Source: Planctomycetales bacterium
Lineage (GTDB): Bacteria; Planctomycetota; Planctomycetia; Isosphaerales; Isosphaeraceae
Length of the DNA: 7,864 nt
Assembly (NCBI GenBank): GCA_027435495.1
Contig: DAHZZC010000638.1
Span: forward strand, 1 to 7,864
Direction: 5' to 3'
Shown: in pieces, positions 1 through 6,389 of the stretch
How the letters are laid out: each line of letters begins with the position of its first letter
Position numbering within the stretch: the stretch's first letter is position 1
Position numbers and translations under genes: made by a program
The notes under the pieces: model-generated
Told to the model about the DNA's origin: nothing
Database searches by the model: none
Seen by the model: only the letters and a program-made list of their open reading frames with translations

Positions 1-255
1 GAGCGGGGCGACCTCGCCCGATTGACCGAGCGGCTCGACCGGGGGATCGACATCAACACGACCAGCAAGGGCGGCACGACGGCCCTGATGCTCGCCGCGT
101 ACGCGGGGCATGTCGAGGCGGTCCGGTGGCTCCTTGATCGCGGGGCCGACCTGCACGCCGTCGGCCGCGACGGGCTGACGCCCCTGGCCTGGGCGATCCG
201 CGAGGGCCGGGACGAGGTCGCCGCGATCCTACGGGCCGCGGGCGCCACCGAATAA
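1..255 (+). CDS. Ankyrin-repeat protein, C-terminal part (5' end outside window)
   Basis: The frame is open from base 1 to a TAA at 253-255, giving 84 visible residues. The true start lies to the left; the TTG at 22 is only an internal codon. The sequence shows the end of one ankyrin repeat (RLDRGIDINTTSKGG), one complete repeat (TALMLAAYAGHVEAVRWLL then DRGADLHAVGRDG) and a capping repeat (LTPLAWAIREGRDEVAAILRAAGA). The TALMLAA and TPLAWAI helix signatures and the RGAD turn are diagnostic. Ankyrin repeats bind proteins; the partner cannot be read from this fragment. No membrane segment is visible in the part seen. The gene converges on the hybrid kinase gene, with 32 bases between their stops, so it is not part of that operon. 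The family call is secure, the role unknown. Confidence 0.9.
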   Translation, partial: ERGDLARLTERLDRGIDINTTSKGGTTALMLAAYAGHVEAVRWLLDRGADLHAVGRDGLTPLAWAIREGRDEVAAILRAAGATE

Positions 256-262
256 AGCCAGC

Positions 263-292
263 GATCAGCCGATCAGCCGGCCGCCGATCAGC
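263..292. repeat. Three GATCAGC direct repeats between convergent genes
   Basis: The heptamer GATCAGC occurs at 263-269, 271-277 and 286-292, across the 32-base gap between the ankyrin stop (255) and the hybrid kinase stop (288-290); the last copy overlaps that stop codon. No clear stem followed by a T tract is present, so I do not call a terminator. It may be chance or a small slippage repeat. Confidence 0.4.
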
Positions 293-2345
293 GGTCCTCG
301 ATCGTCCGGATGAGCTTCTCGGGATCGGCCGGCTTGACCAGGTGGCCGTCGAAGCCGGCGTCGAGGGCGCGGCGGACGTCCTCGTCGCGGCCGTAACCGG
401 AGAGCGCGATCAGCCGGAGGTTCGCCGAGGCCGGGTCGGTCCGGATCGCCGAGGCGACCGCGAAGCCGTCCATACCCGGCAGGCCGATGTCGCAGAGGAC
501 CGCGTCGGGGCGGGCTCGGGCGACCTCTTGCAGCCCGCTCGGCCCGTCGTACGCGACCGCGACCTCGTAGCCCCGGAGCGTCAGCATCCGCTGGAGTGTC
601 TCGGCGGCGTCGCGGTGGTCCTCGATCACAACGACGCGGCGACGGCCGACCGTGGAGGTAGCCTCCGGCCCGATGGCGACCGGCACGGGTGCGACCCCGA
701 GGGCCGGCAGCCGGACGACGAACTCTGCGCCCCGACCGAGACCCTCGCTCCTCGCCTCGATGGCTCCGCCGTGCAGTTCGACCAGCCCGTACACCAGCGC
801 CAGGCCCAGCCCCAATCCGCCCCGGCTCCGGTCGAGACTCCGGTCGGCCTGTGCAAACGCCTCGAAGATCCTCGGCAGAGTCTCCAGGTCAATCCCGATC
901 CCGGTGTCCCGGATCGAGAGGACAACCTCGCCGTCCGTCGGCTCGATCGCGACCGTGATCGACCCGCCTCGATCGGTAAACTTCATTGCGTTGCCGAGCA
1001 GGTTGTCGATCACCTGGCGAATCCGGGCCGGGTCGGCCTCCAGCGGAACGGGACTTGCTGGGAGAGTGATCGATAGCTCCAGCCCCGCGACCTCTGCCCG
1101 ACGCCGGTTGTCCTGGTGCGCCTGGCGGATGACCTCGGCCAGGTCGAATCGCTCCTTGCGCAGGACGATCAGACCTCGGGTGATCCGGGAGACGTCGAGC
1201 AGGTCGTCGACCAGCCTGACCAGGTGCTCGATCTGCCGTCGCATGATCCCGCGCATCTCGCTGACCACCTGCGGGTCGCTCGGGCAGACCTCCAGCACGT
1301 AGAGGCTGTTCCGGATCGGGGCCAGCGGGTTGCGCAGCTCGTGGGCGAGCATCGCCAGGAACTCGTCCTTGCGGCGGTCGGTCTCGGCAAGGCGCTCGGC
1401 CCGGTCGCGGAGTTGCCGCTCCAGGTCGCGCTGAGCGGTGACGTCGTGGAAGACCATCACCACGCCTCGCATTCGGTTCTCGGCGTCCCGGATCGGGGCG
1501 GCGCAGTCGTCGATCGGGCGCTCGGTCCCGTCTCGGGCGATCAACACCGTGTGATTCGCCAGTCCGACGGTGATCCCCTCGCGCAGGACTCGAGCCACCG
1601 GGTTCTCGACGGGCCCCCGGTGATCCTCGTTGATGATGTGGAAGACCTCTTCCAGCGGGCGGGCGACGGCCTCGGCGTGGGGCCATCCGGTCATCTGCTC
1701 GGCGACCGGGTTGAGGAAGGCGACACGTCCCTGGTCGTCGGTCGCGATCACGGCGTCGCCGATGCTGGAGAGGACGACCCGGAGCCACTCCCGCCCCTCG
1801 GCGGCCTCGGCCTCGGCCCGCCGTCGGCTCTCGACCTCGGCGCGCAGTTCGGCAACCAGCTCGGTGAGCCGGCGGTTGGTTTCCTCGAGCGCCGTGGCCT
1901 TTTCGTGGAGCTTGTCGCCGAGCAGTCGAAGATGCTTGCGGTCGAACTCCACGTCGGGGAGCCCGGCCCGCGGCGTCGAAGGCCGCTCGAGTGCCAGGGC
2001 GACCGCCTGGAGGATGGCCTCGGGCTCCGACGGCCGCATCAGGACGGTGATCCCGTAGCCCTCGGTCAGCTCGCGGACCTCCGTCGAGTCGTACGAGGCC
2101 GAGTAGATCAGCACACGGATATGCGCCAGCCATGGGTCGGATTGTAGTTCGCGGACGAGTTGCAGGCCGTCCATCCTCGGCATGAGGATGTCGGCAACGA
2201 TCAGGTCGGGGCGCGAGGCTCGCGCCGCGGCCAACCCCTGCTCGCCGTCGGCCGCTTCGAGGACGGCATGACCGGCATAGCCAAGAAGTTTCGCCATGTA
2301 TTCGCGGTCGACGGGGCGGTCGTCGACGACCAGGATCGTCGCCAT
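288..2345 (-). CDS. Hybrid sensor histidine kinase, REC-PAS-HisKA-HATPase-REC
   Basis: The 685-residue soluble protein has no signal peptide or membrane segment. Domains in order: an N-terminal receiver at about 3-120 (acidic pair D8/D9, phospho-acceptor D52 in ADILMPRMDG); a charged coiled-coil linker at about 138-185; a PAS domain at about 186-305; HisKA at about 325-393 with phospho-accepting H335 in MLAHELRNPLAPI; HATPase_c at about 437-548 with N-box N452, DTGIGI at 480-485 and GGLGLGLALV at 509-518; and a C-terminal receiver at about 570-683 (E575/D576, D619, S649, K671). The first receiver has arginine (R104, MRPSEPE) where receivers carry an almost invariant lysine, so its phosphorylation or switching may be altered. 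The ATG at 2343-2345 is preceded by a GGGGTGAG-like ribosome site and starts 12 bases after the upstream receiver gene's stop. As last gene of a three-gene operon it probably exchanges phosphate with the stand-alone receiver. The signal sensed is unknown. Confidence 0.95.
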   Translation of the reverse strand: MATILVVDDRPVDREYMAKLLGYAGHAVLEAADGEQGLAAARASRPDLIVADILMPRMDGLQLVRELQSDPWLAHIRVLIYSASYDSTEVRELTEGYGITVLMRPSEPEAILQAVALALERPSTPRAGLPDVEFDRKHLRLLGDKLHEKATALEETNRRLTELVAELRAEVESRRRAEAEAAEGREWLRVVLSSIGDAVIATDDQGRVAFLNPVAEQMTGWPHAEAVARPLEEVFHIINEDHRGPVENPVARVLREGITVGLANHTVLIARDGTERPIDDCAAPIRDAENRMRGVVMVFHDVTAQRDLERQLRDRAERLAETDRRKDEFLAMLAHELRNPLAPIRNSLYVLEVCPSDPQVVSEMRGIMRRQIEHLVRLVDDLLDVSRITRGLIVLRKERFDLAEVIRQAHQDNRRRAEVAGLELSITLPASPVPLEADPARIRQVIDNLLGNAMKFTDRGGSITVAIEPTDGEVVLSIRDTGIGIDLETLPRIFEAFAQADRSLDRSRGGLGLGLALVYGLVELHGGAIEARSEGLGRGAEFVVRLPALGVAPVPVAIGPEATSTVGRRRVVVIEDHRDAAETLQRMLTLRGYEVAVAYDGPSGLQEVARARPDAVLCDIGLPGMDGFAVASAIRTDPASANLRLIALSGYGRDEDVRRALDAGFDGHLVKPADPEKLIRTIEDR

Positions 2346-2357
2346 CTGGGCTCACCC

Positions 2358-2750
2358 CTATCGGATCGGGTCCCGGCCATCGGCCGGGATCAGGTAGCGC
2401 TCGAGTTCCTGAACGAATGTTTCTGGCTCGATCGGCTTGGTCAGATAGCCGTCGAAGCCGGCGCGGAGGGCGCGGTCCCGGTCGCCAACCATCGCCAGCG
2501 CCGTGACGGCCACCAGCGGGATGTCGCGGGTCGCGGGATCGGCCTTGGCCCGGCCGGCCAGGGTGTAGCCGTCGAGGCGGGGAAGGTCGATGTCGCAGAC
2601 GACCAGGTCGGGCCGCTCGGTCCGGAGGATCTCCAGGCCGTCGACGCCGTTGAGGGCCTCCATCGGCGTGTGGCCGAAGGCTTGGAGCAGATAGCTCATC
2701 AGCTCCAGGCTGGGCCGGTTATCCTCGATCAGAAGCACGCGGGCCGCCAT
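2358..2750 (-). CDS. Stand-alone response regulator (receiver domain only)
   Basis: The 130-residue protein is a single CheY/DivK-like receiver with no output domain. Visible residues are the acidic pair E9/D10 (LLIEDNRPS), phospho-acceptor D53 (VVCDIDLPRLDG), switch T83 (VAVTALAM) and the conserved K105 followed by cis-proline P106 (YLTKPIEPE). The length fits the family (about 120-130 residues), with only a short tail after the last helix. The ATG at 2748-2750 starts 3 bases after the stop of the PAS-PAS kinase gene, so translation is probably coupled. The hybrid kinase follows 12 bases downstream. From family knowledge it should act as a phosphate carrier or a protein-protein switch between the two kinases or to an unlinked partner; that role is inference. 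Confidence 0.95.
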   Translation of the reverse strand: MAARVLLIEDNRPSLELMSYLLQAFGHTPMEALNGVDGLEILRTERPDLVVCDIDLPRLDGYTLAGRAKADPATRDIPLVAVTALAMVGDRDRALRAGFDGYLTKPIEPETFVQELERYLIPADGRDPIR

Positions 2751-2753
2751 GGC

Positions 2754-4289
2754 CTAATCTCCCTCCAACGTCAAGGTAAAGCAGCTTCCCCGCCCGAAGT
2801 CGCTGGAGAACTCGATCCGTCCGCCCAGTAGTTCGGCGAGTCGCTGGCTCAGGTGCAGCCCGAGCCCACTGCCGTTGCGGTCGCCGCCGTCCTCTCGTCC
2901 GACCTGAACGAACGGCTGGAACAGCCGGGCCTGGTCCTCGGCACGGATGCCGATGCCGGAGTCCTTCACCTGGAAGGCCAGGACGCGGCCGTCGATCGGA
3001 TCGGTGACTGCCTTGATCATCACGCCCCCGCGTTCGGTGAACTTGCAGGCGTTGTTCGCCAGGTTCAGCAGGATCTGGCTAAGCGCCCGCCGGTCGGTCC
3101 GGATGGTCGGCTCGCCCGATGGTACGTCGGCCGAGAGTTCGATCCCCTTCGACGCCGCGAACGGCCGGAGGGTCGTGACCACCTCCTCGACTATTGCCCG
3201 GACCGAGACCGGCTCGCGCCTCAGGTCAACGCTCCCTGCATTGATCTTCGCCAGGTCGAGCAGGTCGTTGATCAGCGAGAGCAGGTGCCTCGCTCCAAGT
3301 TGCACCGTCCGCAGTTGCTTCTCCTGCTCGGCGTTGAGCGGGCCCGGCAGCCGCATCAGCATTGTTCCGGTGTAGCCCAGGACCGCGTTGAGTGGCGTCC
3401 TCAGCTCGTGGCTCATCGTCGCCAGAAAACGGTCCTTTGCCAGGAGCGCCCGCTCCATCGCCGCGTTTTTCTCACGAAGGCTTTCCTCGAGTTGCCGCCG
3501 CTCGGTCAGGTCGCGCGTCACCTTGCCAAAGCCGCGGAGCCGACCCGACTCGTCGCACAGCGCGGTGATCACGACGCTCGCCCAGAACAGCGAGCCGTCC
3601 TTCCGAACGCGCCACCCCTCCTCCTCGTACTTGCCCGTCGCGATTGCAAGTTGAAGCTCGCGGTCGGGCTTCCCGGAGAGCCGTTCCTCAGCCGGGTAAA
3701 AGGTCGAAAAGTGCCGGCCGATGATCTCGTCCGCCCGGTAACCCTTGATCCGCTCGGCTCCAACGTTCCAGGTCTGTACATGACCGCCGGTGTCGAGCAT
3801 GAAGATCGCGTAGTCCCTGACGCGATCGACCATCAAACGATGGGCTTCCTCGCGGCGCCTTCGTTCTTCCTCGGCGGCCCGGCGCTCGGTCAATTCGCGA
3901 AGCACGACACCAAAGCCGCGGAGCTGGCCCGAGTCGTCGCGGAGCGCCGCGATCATCAGGTTCGCCCAGAAGAGCGAGCCGTCCTTCCGAAGGTGCCACG
4001 CCTCCTCGTCAGACTTCCCCGTCTCGATGACGCTTTGGAGTACGCGCGAAGGCGTGCGGGTCGCGACCTCTTCCGGCGAGTAGAGCACGGAAAAGTGTCG
4101 GCCGACGATCTCGTCTCGCTCGTAGCCGACGATCCACGCACCGCCGGTGTTCCAGCTTGCGATGCGCCCCATCGGATCCAGCGTGAAGATGGCAAACTCT
4201 CGCATCCCGTCGACGAGCAGGCGCACGCTCTCCTCGTCCTCGCCGGGGGCCTGACCGGGCCCCATTCCTCGATCTCGGACGTCCTTCAC
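2754..4289 (-). CDS. PAS-PAS sensor histidine kinase (soluble)
   Basis: The protein has 511 residues, without signal peptide or membrane segment, so it should sense a cytoplasmic cue. Two PAS domains of the same subtype, at about 24-137 and 150-262, repeat the same marks: (E/D)(F/Y)AIF.LD, then SWN or TWN, then GYE/GYR..EIIGRHFS..Y, and RKDGSLFWA. A short charged linker follows. HisKA lies at about 283-350 with H294 in TMSHELRTPLNAVLGY. HATPase_c lies at about 396-509 with N413 (NLANNACKFT), DSGIGI at 443-448 and GSGLGLHLS at 473-481. The start is a GTG (4287-4289) with AAGGGAAG about 9 bases upstream; an in-frame ATG at 4263-4265 has a purine run but almost no spacing, so GTG is preferred. 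It is the first gene of the operon, 3 bases before the receiver gene. The PAS ligand is unknown. Confidence 0.93.
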   Translation of the reverse strand: MKDVRDRGMGPGQAPGEDEESVRLLVDGMREFAIFTLDPMGRIASWNTGGAWIVGYERDEIVGRHFSVLYSPEEVATRTPSRVLQSVIETGKSDEEAWHLRKDGSLFWANLMIAALRDDSGQLRGFGVVLRELTERRAAEEERRRREEAHRLMVDRVRDYAIFMLDTGGHVQTWNVGAERIKGYRADEIIGRHFSTFYPAEERLSGKPDRELQLAIATGKYEEEGWRVRKDGSLFWASVVITALCDESGRLRGFGKVTRDLTERRQLEESLREKNAAMERALLAKDRFLATMSHELRTPLNAVLGYTGTMLMRLPGPLNAEQEKQLRTVQLGARHLLSLINDLLDLAKINAGSVDLRREPVSVRAIVEEVVTTLRPFAASKGIELSADVPSGEPTIRTDRRALSQILLNLANNACKFTERGGVMIKAVTDPIDGRVLAFQVKDSGIGIRAEDQARLFQPFVQVGREDGGDRNGSGLGLHLSQRLAELLGGRIEFSSDFGRGSCFTLTLEGD

Positions 4290-4331
4290 ACCAGCGACTT
4301 CCCTTGTTCGATCCCCATTCCATCGGCTTCA

Positions 4332-4370
4332 CCCCGGTCCTGCCGAGTTCGGAAACCGCCAGGACCGGGG
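4332..4370. promoter_or_regulatory. Perfect 11-bp inverted repeat upstream of the kinase operon
   Basis: CCCCGGTCCTG (4332-4342) and its exact complement CAGGACCGGGG (4360-4370) flank a 17-base loop that holds a small CCGA/TCGG pairing. The element ends 42 bases before the GTG start of the PAS-PAS kinase, so it would form a strong hairpin in the leader RNA or serve as a protein-binding palindrome. There is no T tract on either side, which argues against an intrinsic terminator. Confidence 0.55.
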
Positions 4371-4380
4371 ATTCCGGATG

Positions 4381-4415
4381 TCGTTCGAACCCCGATCGGG
4401 GCGCGATCAGAACGA
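4381..4415. promoter_or_regulatory. Second palindromic element upstream of the kinase operon
   Basis: A perfect 12-bp palindrome, CCCCGATCGGGG (4390-4401), lies inside a 6-bp outer inverted repeat, TCGTTC (4381-4386) and GAACGA (4410-4415). An 11-base near-copy links it to the gene start: GTTCGAACCCC (4383-4393) resembles GTTCGATCCCC (4306-4316), differing at one base. It could be an operator or leader structure for the signalling operon. In GC-rich DNA such palindromes can occur by chance, so the role is tentative. Confidence 0.35.
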
Positions 4416-4518
4416 TGCCCACCTCGTAGAATGCAAGCAATTCCGGGGCCGGATTGACGCTCGTCACGTCGAGATTCTGAGAGAAGAAAGACTGCCCGGA
4501 AGGGATTCGTGCCTCGAG

Positions 4519-4548
4519 ATCTTATTCGACAACCTGGAGCGGCTTCAA
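4519..4548 (-). promoter_or_regulatory. Candidate sigma70-type promoter for the kinase operon
   Basis: On the minus strand TTGAAG (4543-4548) is followed after 18 bases by TAAGAT (4519-4524), each matching its consensus hexamer at 4 of 6 positions. It begins 3 bases beyond the stop of the upstream membrane-protein gene and would give a leader of roughly 220 bases containing both palindromes. It is AT-rich relative to its surroundings. The match is weak, and read-through from the upstream operon remains possible. Confidence 0.25.
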
Positions 4549-4551
4549 CGG

Positions 4552-5094
4552 CTAGGGCAAACCACTCGCCCGGCTCTCGGCGATCCGAAGTCGGTCGCGG
4601 AGAAGGCGGGCTGCGGACACTGCGGCGCCTCGATCGGTGAAGCGATCGAGCGAGACCGAGCGCCCCGACTCGAGGCGGAGGACCACCGTGAGGTCCGGGT
4701 CGCCGTCGACAAACCGCGCCTCCTCGACCTCGACCGCGCAGATAGCGCCGAGGAGGATCGATTCCTCTCGGGTTCGAACGAGGGTCTGATCGCGACGGAT
4801 GAGCCGGCCGGCGGTCTCGTCGAGGATGACCTCTCGGCGATACGGCATCCGGCCGACCAGCGGGAGAATCGCCAGGAAGAAGCCGAACGTCGACAGAAAG
4901 ACGCCGATGCCCGTGATGAGCCGGACGGGACTGCCCGGCGGGCCGATCGTCGCCCGGCCGAGGACCGGCTCCGCGACCAGGAAAACCAGCCCGATCGCGA
5001 GCAGCCCCAGGCCGCCCAGGAAGAACGGGCGGAAGAGCGGCGTCGAGCAAGAAAGGACCAGCGAGGGACGGGCCGCGGTCGTCGAGTCGTTCAT
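4552..5094 (-). CDS. Small two-helix membrane protein, function unknown
   Basis: The 180-residue protein has two hydrophobic segments, at about 21-42 (FRPFFLGGLGLLAIGLVFLV) and 60-80 (ITGIGVFLSTFGFFLAILPL). A soluble C-terminal domain of about 95 residues follows, rich in alternating hydrophobic and charged residues (VILDETAGRLIRRD, then LTVVLRLESGRSVSLDRF), which suggests a beta-rich PH-like fold after a membrane hairpin. That fold is inference; I recognise no named family. The ATG at 5092-5094 is chosen because the membrane protein begins there and a strong GAGAGGAG site lies 8 bases upstream. The frame stays open further upstream, but that stretch is antisense-frame sequence inside the GH88 gene. 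It follows the GH88 stop by 4 bases, so the two are cotranscribed and probably translationally coupled. There is no evidence that it transports the GH88 substrate. Confidence 0.8.
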   Translation of the reverse strand: MNDSTTAARPSLVLSCSTPLFRPFFLGGLGLLAIGLVFLVAEPVLGRATIGPPGSPVRLITGIGVFLSTFGFFLAILPLVGRMPYRREVILDETAGRLIRRDQTLVRTREESILLGAICAVEVEEARFVDGDPDLTVVLRLESGRSVSLDRFTDRGAAVSAARLLRDRLRIAESRASGLP

Positions 5095-5098
5095 CGCC

Positions 5099-6268
5099 TC
5101 AGCTCCTCTCCGAGAGCCGGGGATACTCGGCGGTCTCGCCGGAGGCACGAAGCACCTTGTCGACCGCCTGCAAGAAGAAGAATTCGCCCCACATGACCGA
5201 CTCGTCCACGCCGAGCTTCTTGTGGAAGTGATACACCCCGCGCCGGAGGACCCCTTCCCAGCCGGGCGTCGACCACGCCATGAATCGGTCGGAGCAGAGG
5301 GCGTCGAGGATGGCGCGTGCCCCGCGTCGATAGCGGGAGGCAGCGCTGGGATCTTCGGTGGCACAGAGGGCAGCGAGGTCCCAGAGGCCCGACGCGGCGA
5401 TCGCTCCGGCCGAGCTATCCGGGATGCGGTCGGGCCCCTCGGGGACGTCGAAGTCCCAGGGCGGGACCGGATCGTTCTGGCACCGCGCCAGGAAGGCGTC
5501 GGCATTTCGCTGAGCGACCGCGAGATCAACCGGATCGTTCGTGTACGAGTAGACGGTCGTGAATCCGTAGAGCGACCAGGCCAGACCCCGCGACCAGGTG
5601 GAGTCGGCCCGAAGCCCCTGCTGTGTCGACTCGCGGAGGAATTCGCCGGTCTCGGGATCGAAGATTCCCTCGTGAGCGGTCGAGCCGTCGGGACGAACGA
5701 TCGTGCGTTCGGTCGTCCGGCAGTGGGCGGCGGCCAGTTCGTGGAGGGCCTCATCGTCCGACTCGCGCGCCGCCAGGAAAATGATCGGGACGTTCATCAT
5801 GATGTCAATGAACAGGCTCTCGGGCGCGAGAAACGACCGGAGATATTGGCCTCGCGGGTTGAACCGCATTGCCAGGGTTCGGCCGGCGGTGATCAGAACC
5901 TGCCGAAGCCGCTCGTCGCCCGTGTGTCGATACCAGGGAAGATACGTATTGAGGAAGATGAAGCCGAGATCGTGGACCTCTCGATCCTGCTGGCGATTTT
6001 CCAGCAGTCGGGAGTAATGCTCGGCCATCCATCGCCAGAATTTCTCACCGGTACGCTCGGCAAAGATCCACATCATGCCGGCATGGAAACCACCGCACCA
6101 GTCAGTCCAGAGTTCGCCCCGATGCTTCCAGCGCCCGGCTTCCGTGTAGATCGGGAAGAAGTTTGGGTGGCGCTCGATGGTGCCTCGCACCTGATCGGCG
6201 GCGAAGTCCACGGCCCGCTCAAGGCGGGGCATCAGGTCGCTGACCGAGTCGGCTCGGTTTCCGGCCAT
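5099..6268 (-). CDS. GH88 unsaturated glycuronyl hydrolase
   Basis: The 389-residue protein matches GH88 in length (about 370-400). This family removes the 4,5-unsaturated uronic acid left at the non-reducing end of oligosaccharides by polysaccharide lyases, by hydrating the double bond. Visible landmarks are LWTDWCGGFHAGMMW (53-67), HDLGF with D100 and FIDIMMN with D155 (the two acidic residues expected in the active site), TWSRGLAWSLYGFT (224-237), DSSAGAIAASGL (284-295) and WGEFFFLQAVDKV near the end. No signal peptide is present, so it acts in the cytoplasm on imported oligosaccharides. The ATG at 6266-6268 is preceded 10 bases upstream by GAGGAG. The same frame stays open far upstream (to 7093), but that part has no GH88 content and includes an unrelated sigma-factor remnant. 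No lyase, sulfatase or transporter lies in the window, so the polysaccharide cannot be named. GH105 is a less likely alternative. Confidence 0.9.
   Translation of the reverse strand: MAGNRADSVSDLMPRLERAVDFAADQVRGTIERHPNFFPIYTEAGRWKHRGELWTDWCGGFHAGMMWIFAERTGEKFWRWMAEHYSRLLENRQQDREVHDLGFIFLNTYLPWYRHTGDERLRQVLITAGRTLAMRFNPRGQYLRSFLAPESLFIDIMMNVPIIFLAARESDDEALHELAAAHCRTTERTIVRPDGSTAHEGIFDPETGEFLRESTQQGLRADSTWSRGLAWSLYGFTTVYSYTNDPVDLAVAQRNADAFLARCQNDPVPPWDFDVPEGPDRIPDSSAGAIAASGLWDLAALCATEDPSAASRYRRGARAILDALCSDRFMAWSTPGWEGVLRRGVYHFHKKLGVDESVMWGEFFFLQAVDKVLRASGETAEYPRLSERS
5103..5110 (-). promoter_or_regulatory. Ribosome binding site deciding the membrane-protein start
   Basis: GAGAGGAG on the minus strand lies 8 bases upstream of the ATG at 5092-5094 and inside the last codons of the GH88 gene, just before its TGA. 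Ribosomes finishing GH88 would sit on this site, which supports coupled translation. Confidence 0.7.
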
Positions 6269-6278
6269 CGGATGGGAT

Positions 6279-6284
6279 CTCCTC
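6279..6284 (-). promoter_or_regulatory. Ribosome binding site of the GH88 gene
   Basis: GAGGAG on the minus strand lies 10 bases upstream of the ATG at 6266-6268. It selects this start over the in-frame ATG at 6290-6292, which would place the site inside the coding sequence. Confidence 0.65.
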
Positions 6285-6343
6285 GGAGACATGCCTCTCC
6301 GCAACGCTGCTCCGTGCTCGACCGCCGGGCAGCCCTCGGAAAC

Positions 6344-6367
6344 ATTATAACCGCCCGCTACGGTCAA
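6344..6367 (-). promoter_or_regulatory. Candidate promoter of the GH88 operon (perfect TATAAT)
   Basis: A perfect TATAAT occurs on the minus strand at 6344-6349, conspicuous in such GC-rich DNA. Transcription from it would begin near 6337, giving a leader of about 70 bases before the GH88 ATG. A good -35-like hexamer, TTGACC, lies at 6362-6367, but only 12 bases away rather than 16-18. Either the promoter relies mainly on its -10 box or an activator helps. No operator was identified. Confidence 0.5.
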
Positions 6368-6389
6368 GGTCGTCGCAACTTCGCGATGC

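Noticed and set aside
889..2355. A long minus-strand frame of 488 codons across the hybrid kinase gene
   Set aside because: It is rich in Arg, Pro and Gly, has no domain motifs and lies in another frame of a gene whose REC, PAS, HisKA and HATPase motifs are all intact. It is open only because stops are rare in GC-rich DNA.
4332..4370. Intrinsic terminator for the GH88 operon
   Set aside because: The inverted repeat is perfect, but no T tract follows on either strand, and it lies about 180 bases past the stop, close to the start of the next gene.
4383..4401. GTTCGAACCCC, which resembles a tRNA T arm
   Set aside because: On neither strand do the flanking five bases pair as a T stem, and no anticodon arm, D arm or acceptor stem is present. 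It is part of a palindrome.
2853..4457. A long + strand frame of 534 codons opposite the PAS-PAS kinase
   Set aside because: It is antisense to a gene with complete kinase motifs, shows no recognisable domain and has no convincing ribosome site.
4009..4467. A minus-strand frame starting at a GTG upstream of the PAS-PAS kinase
   Set aside because: It runs into the kinase gene in the wrong frame, has no family signature, and its upstream part covers the palindromic leader.
5095..5754. Upstream extension of the membrane-protein frame inside the GH88 gene
   Set aside because: The extension is Ser/Arg/Pro-rich out-of-frame sequence of GH88. The ATG at 5094 has a strong ribosome site and begins the sensible membrane protein.
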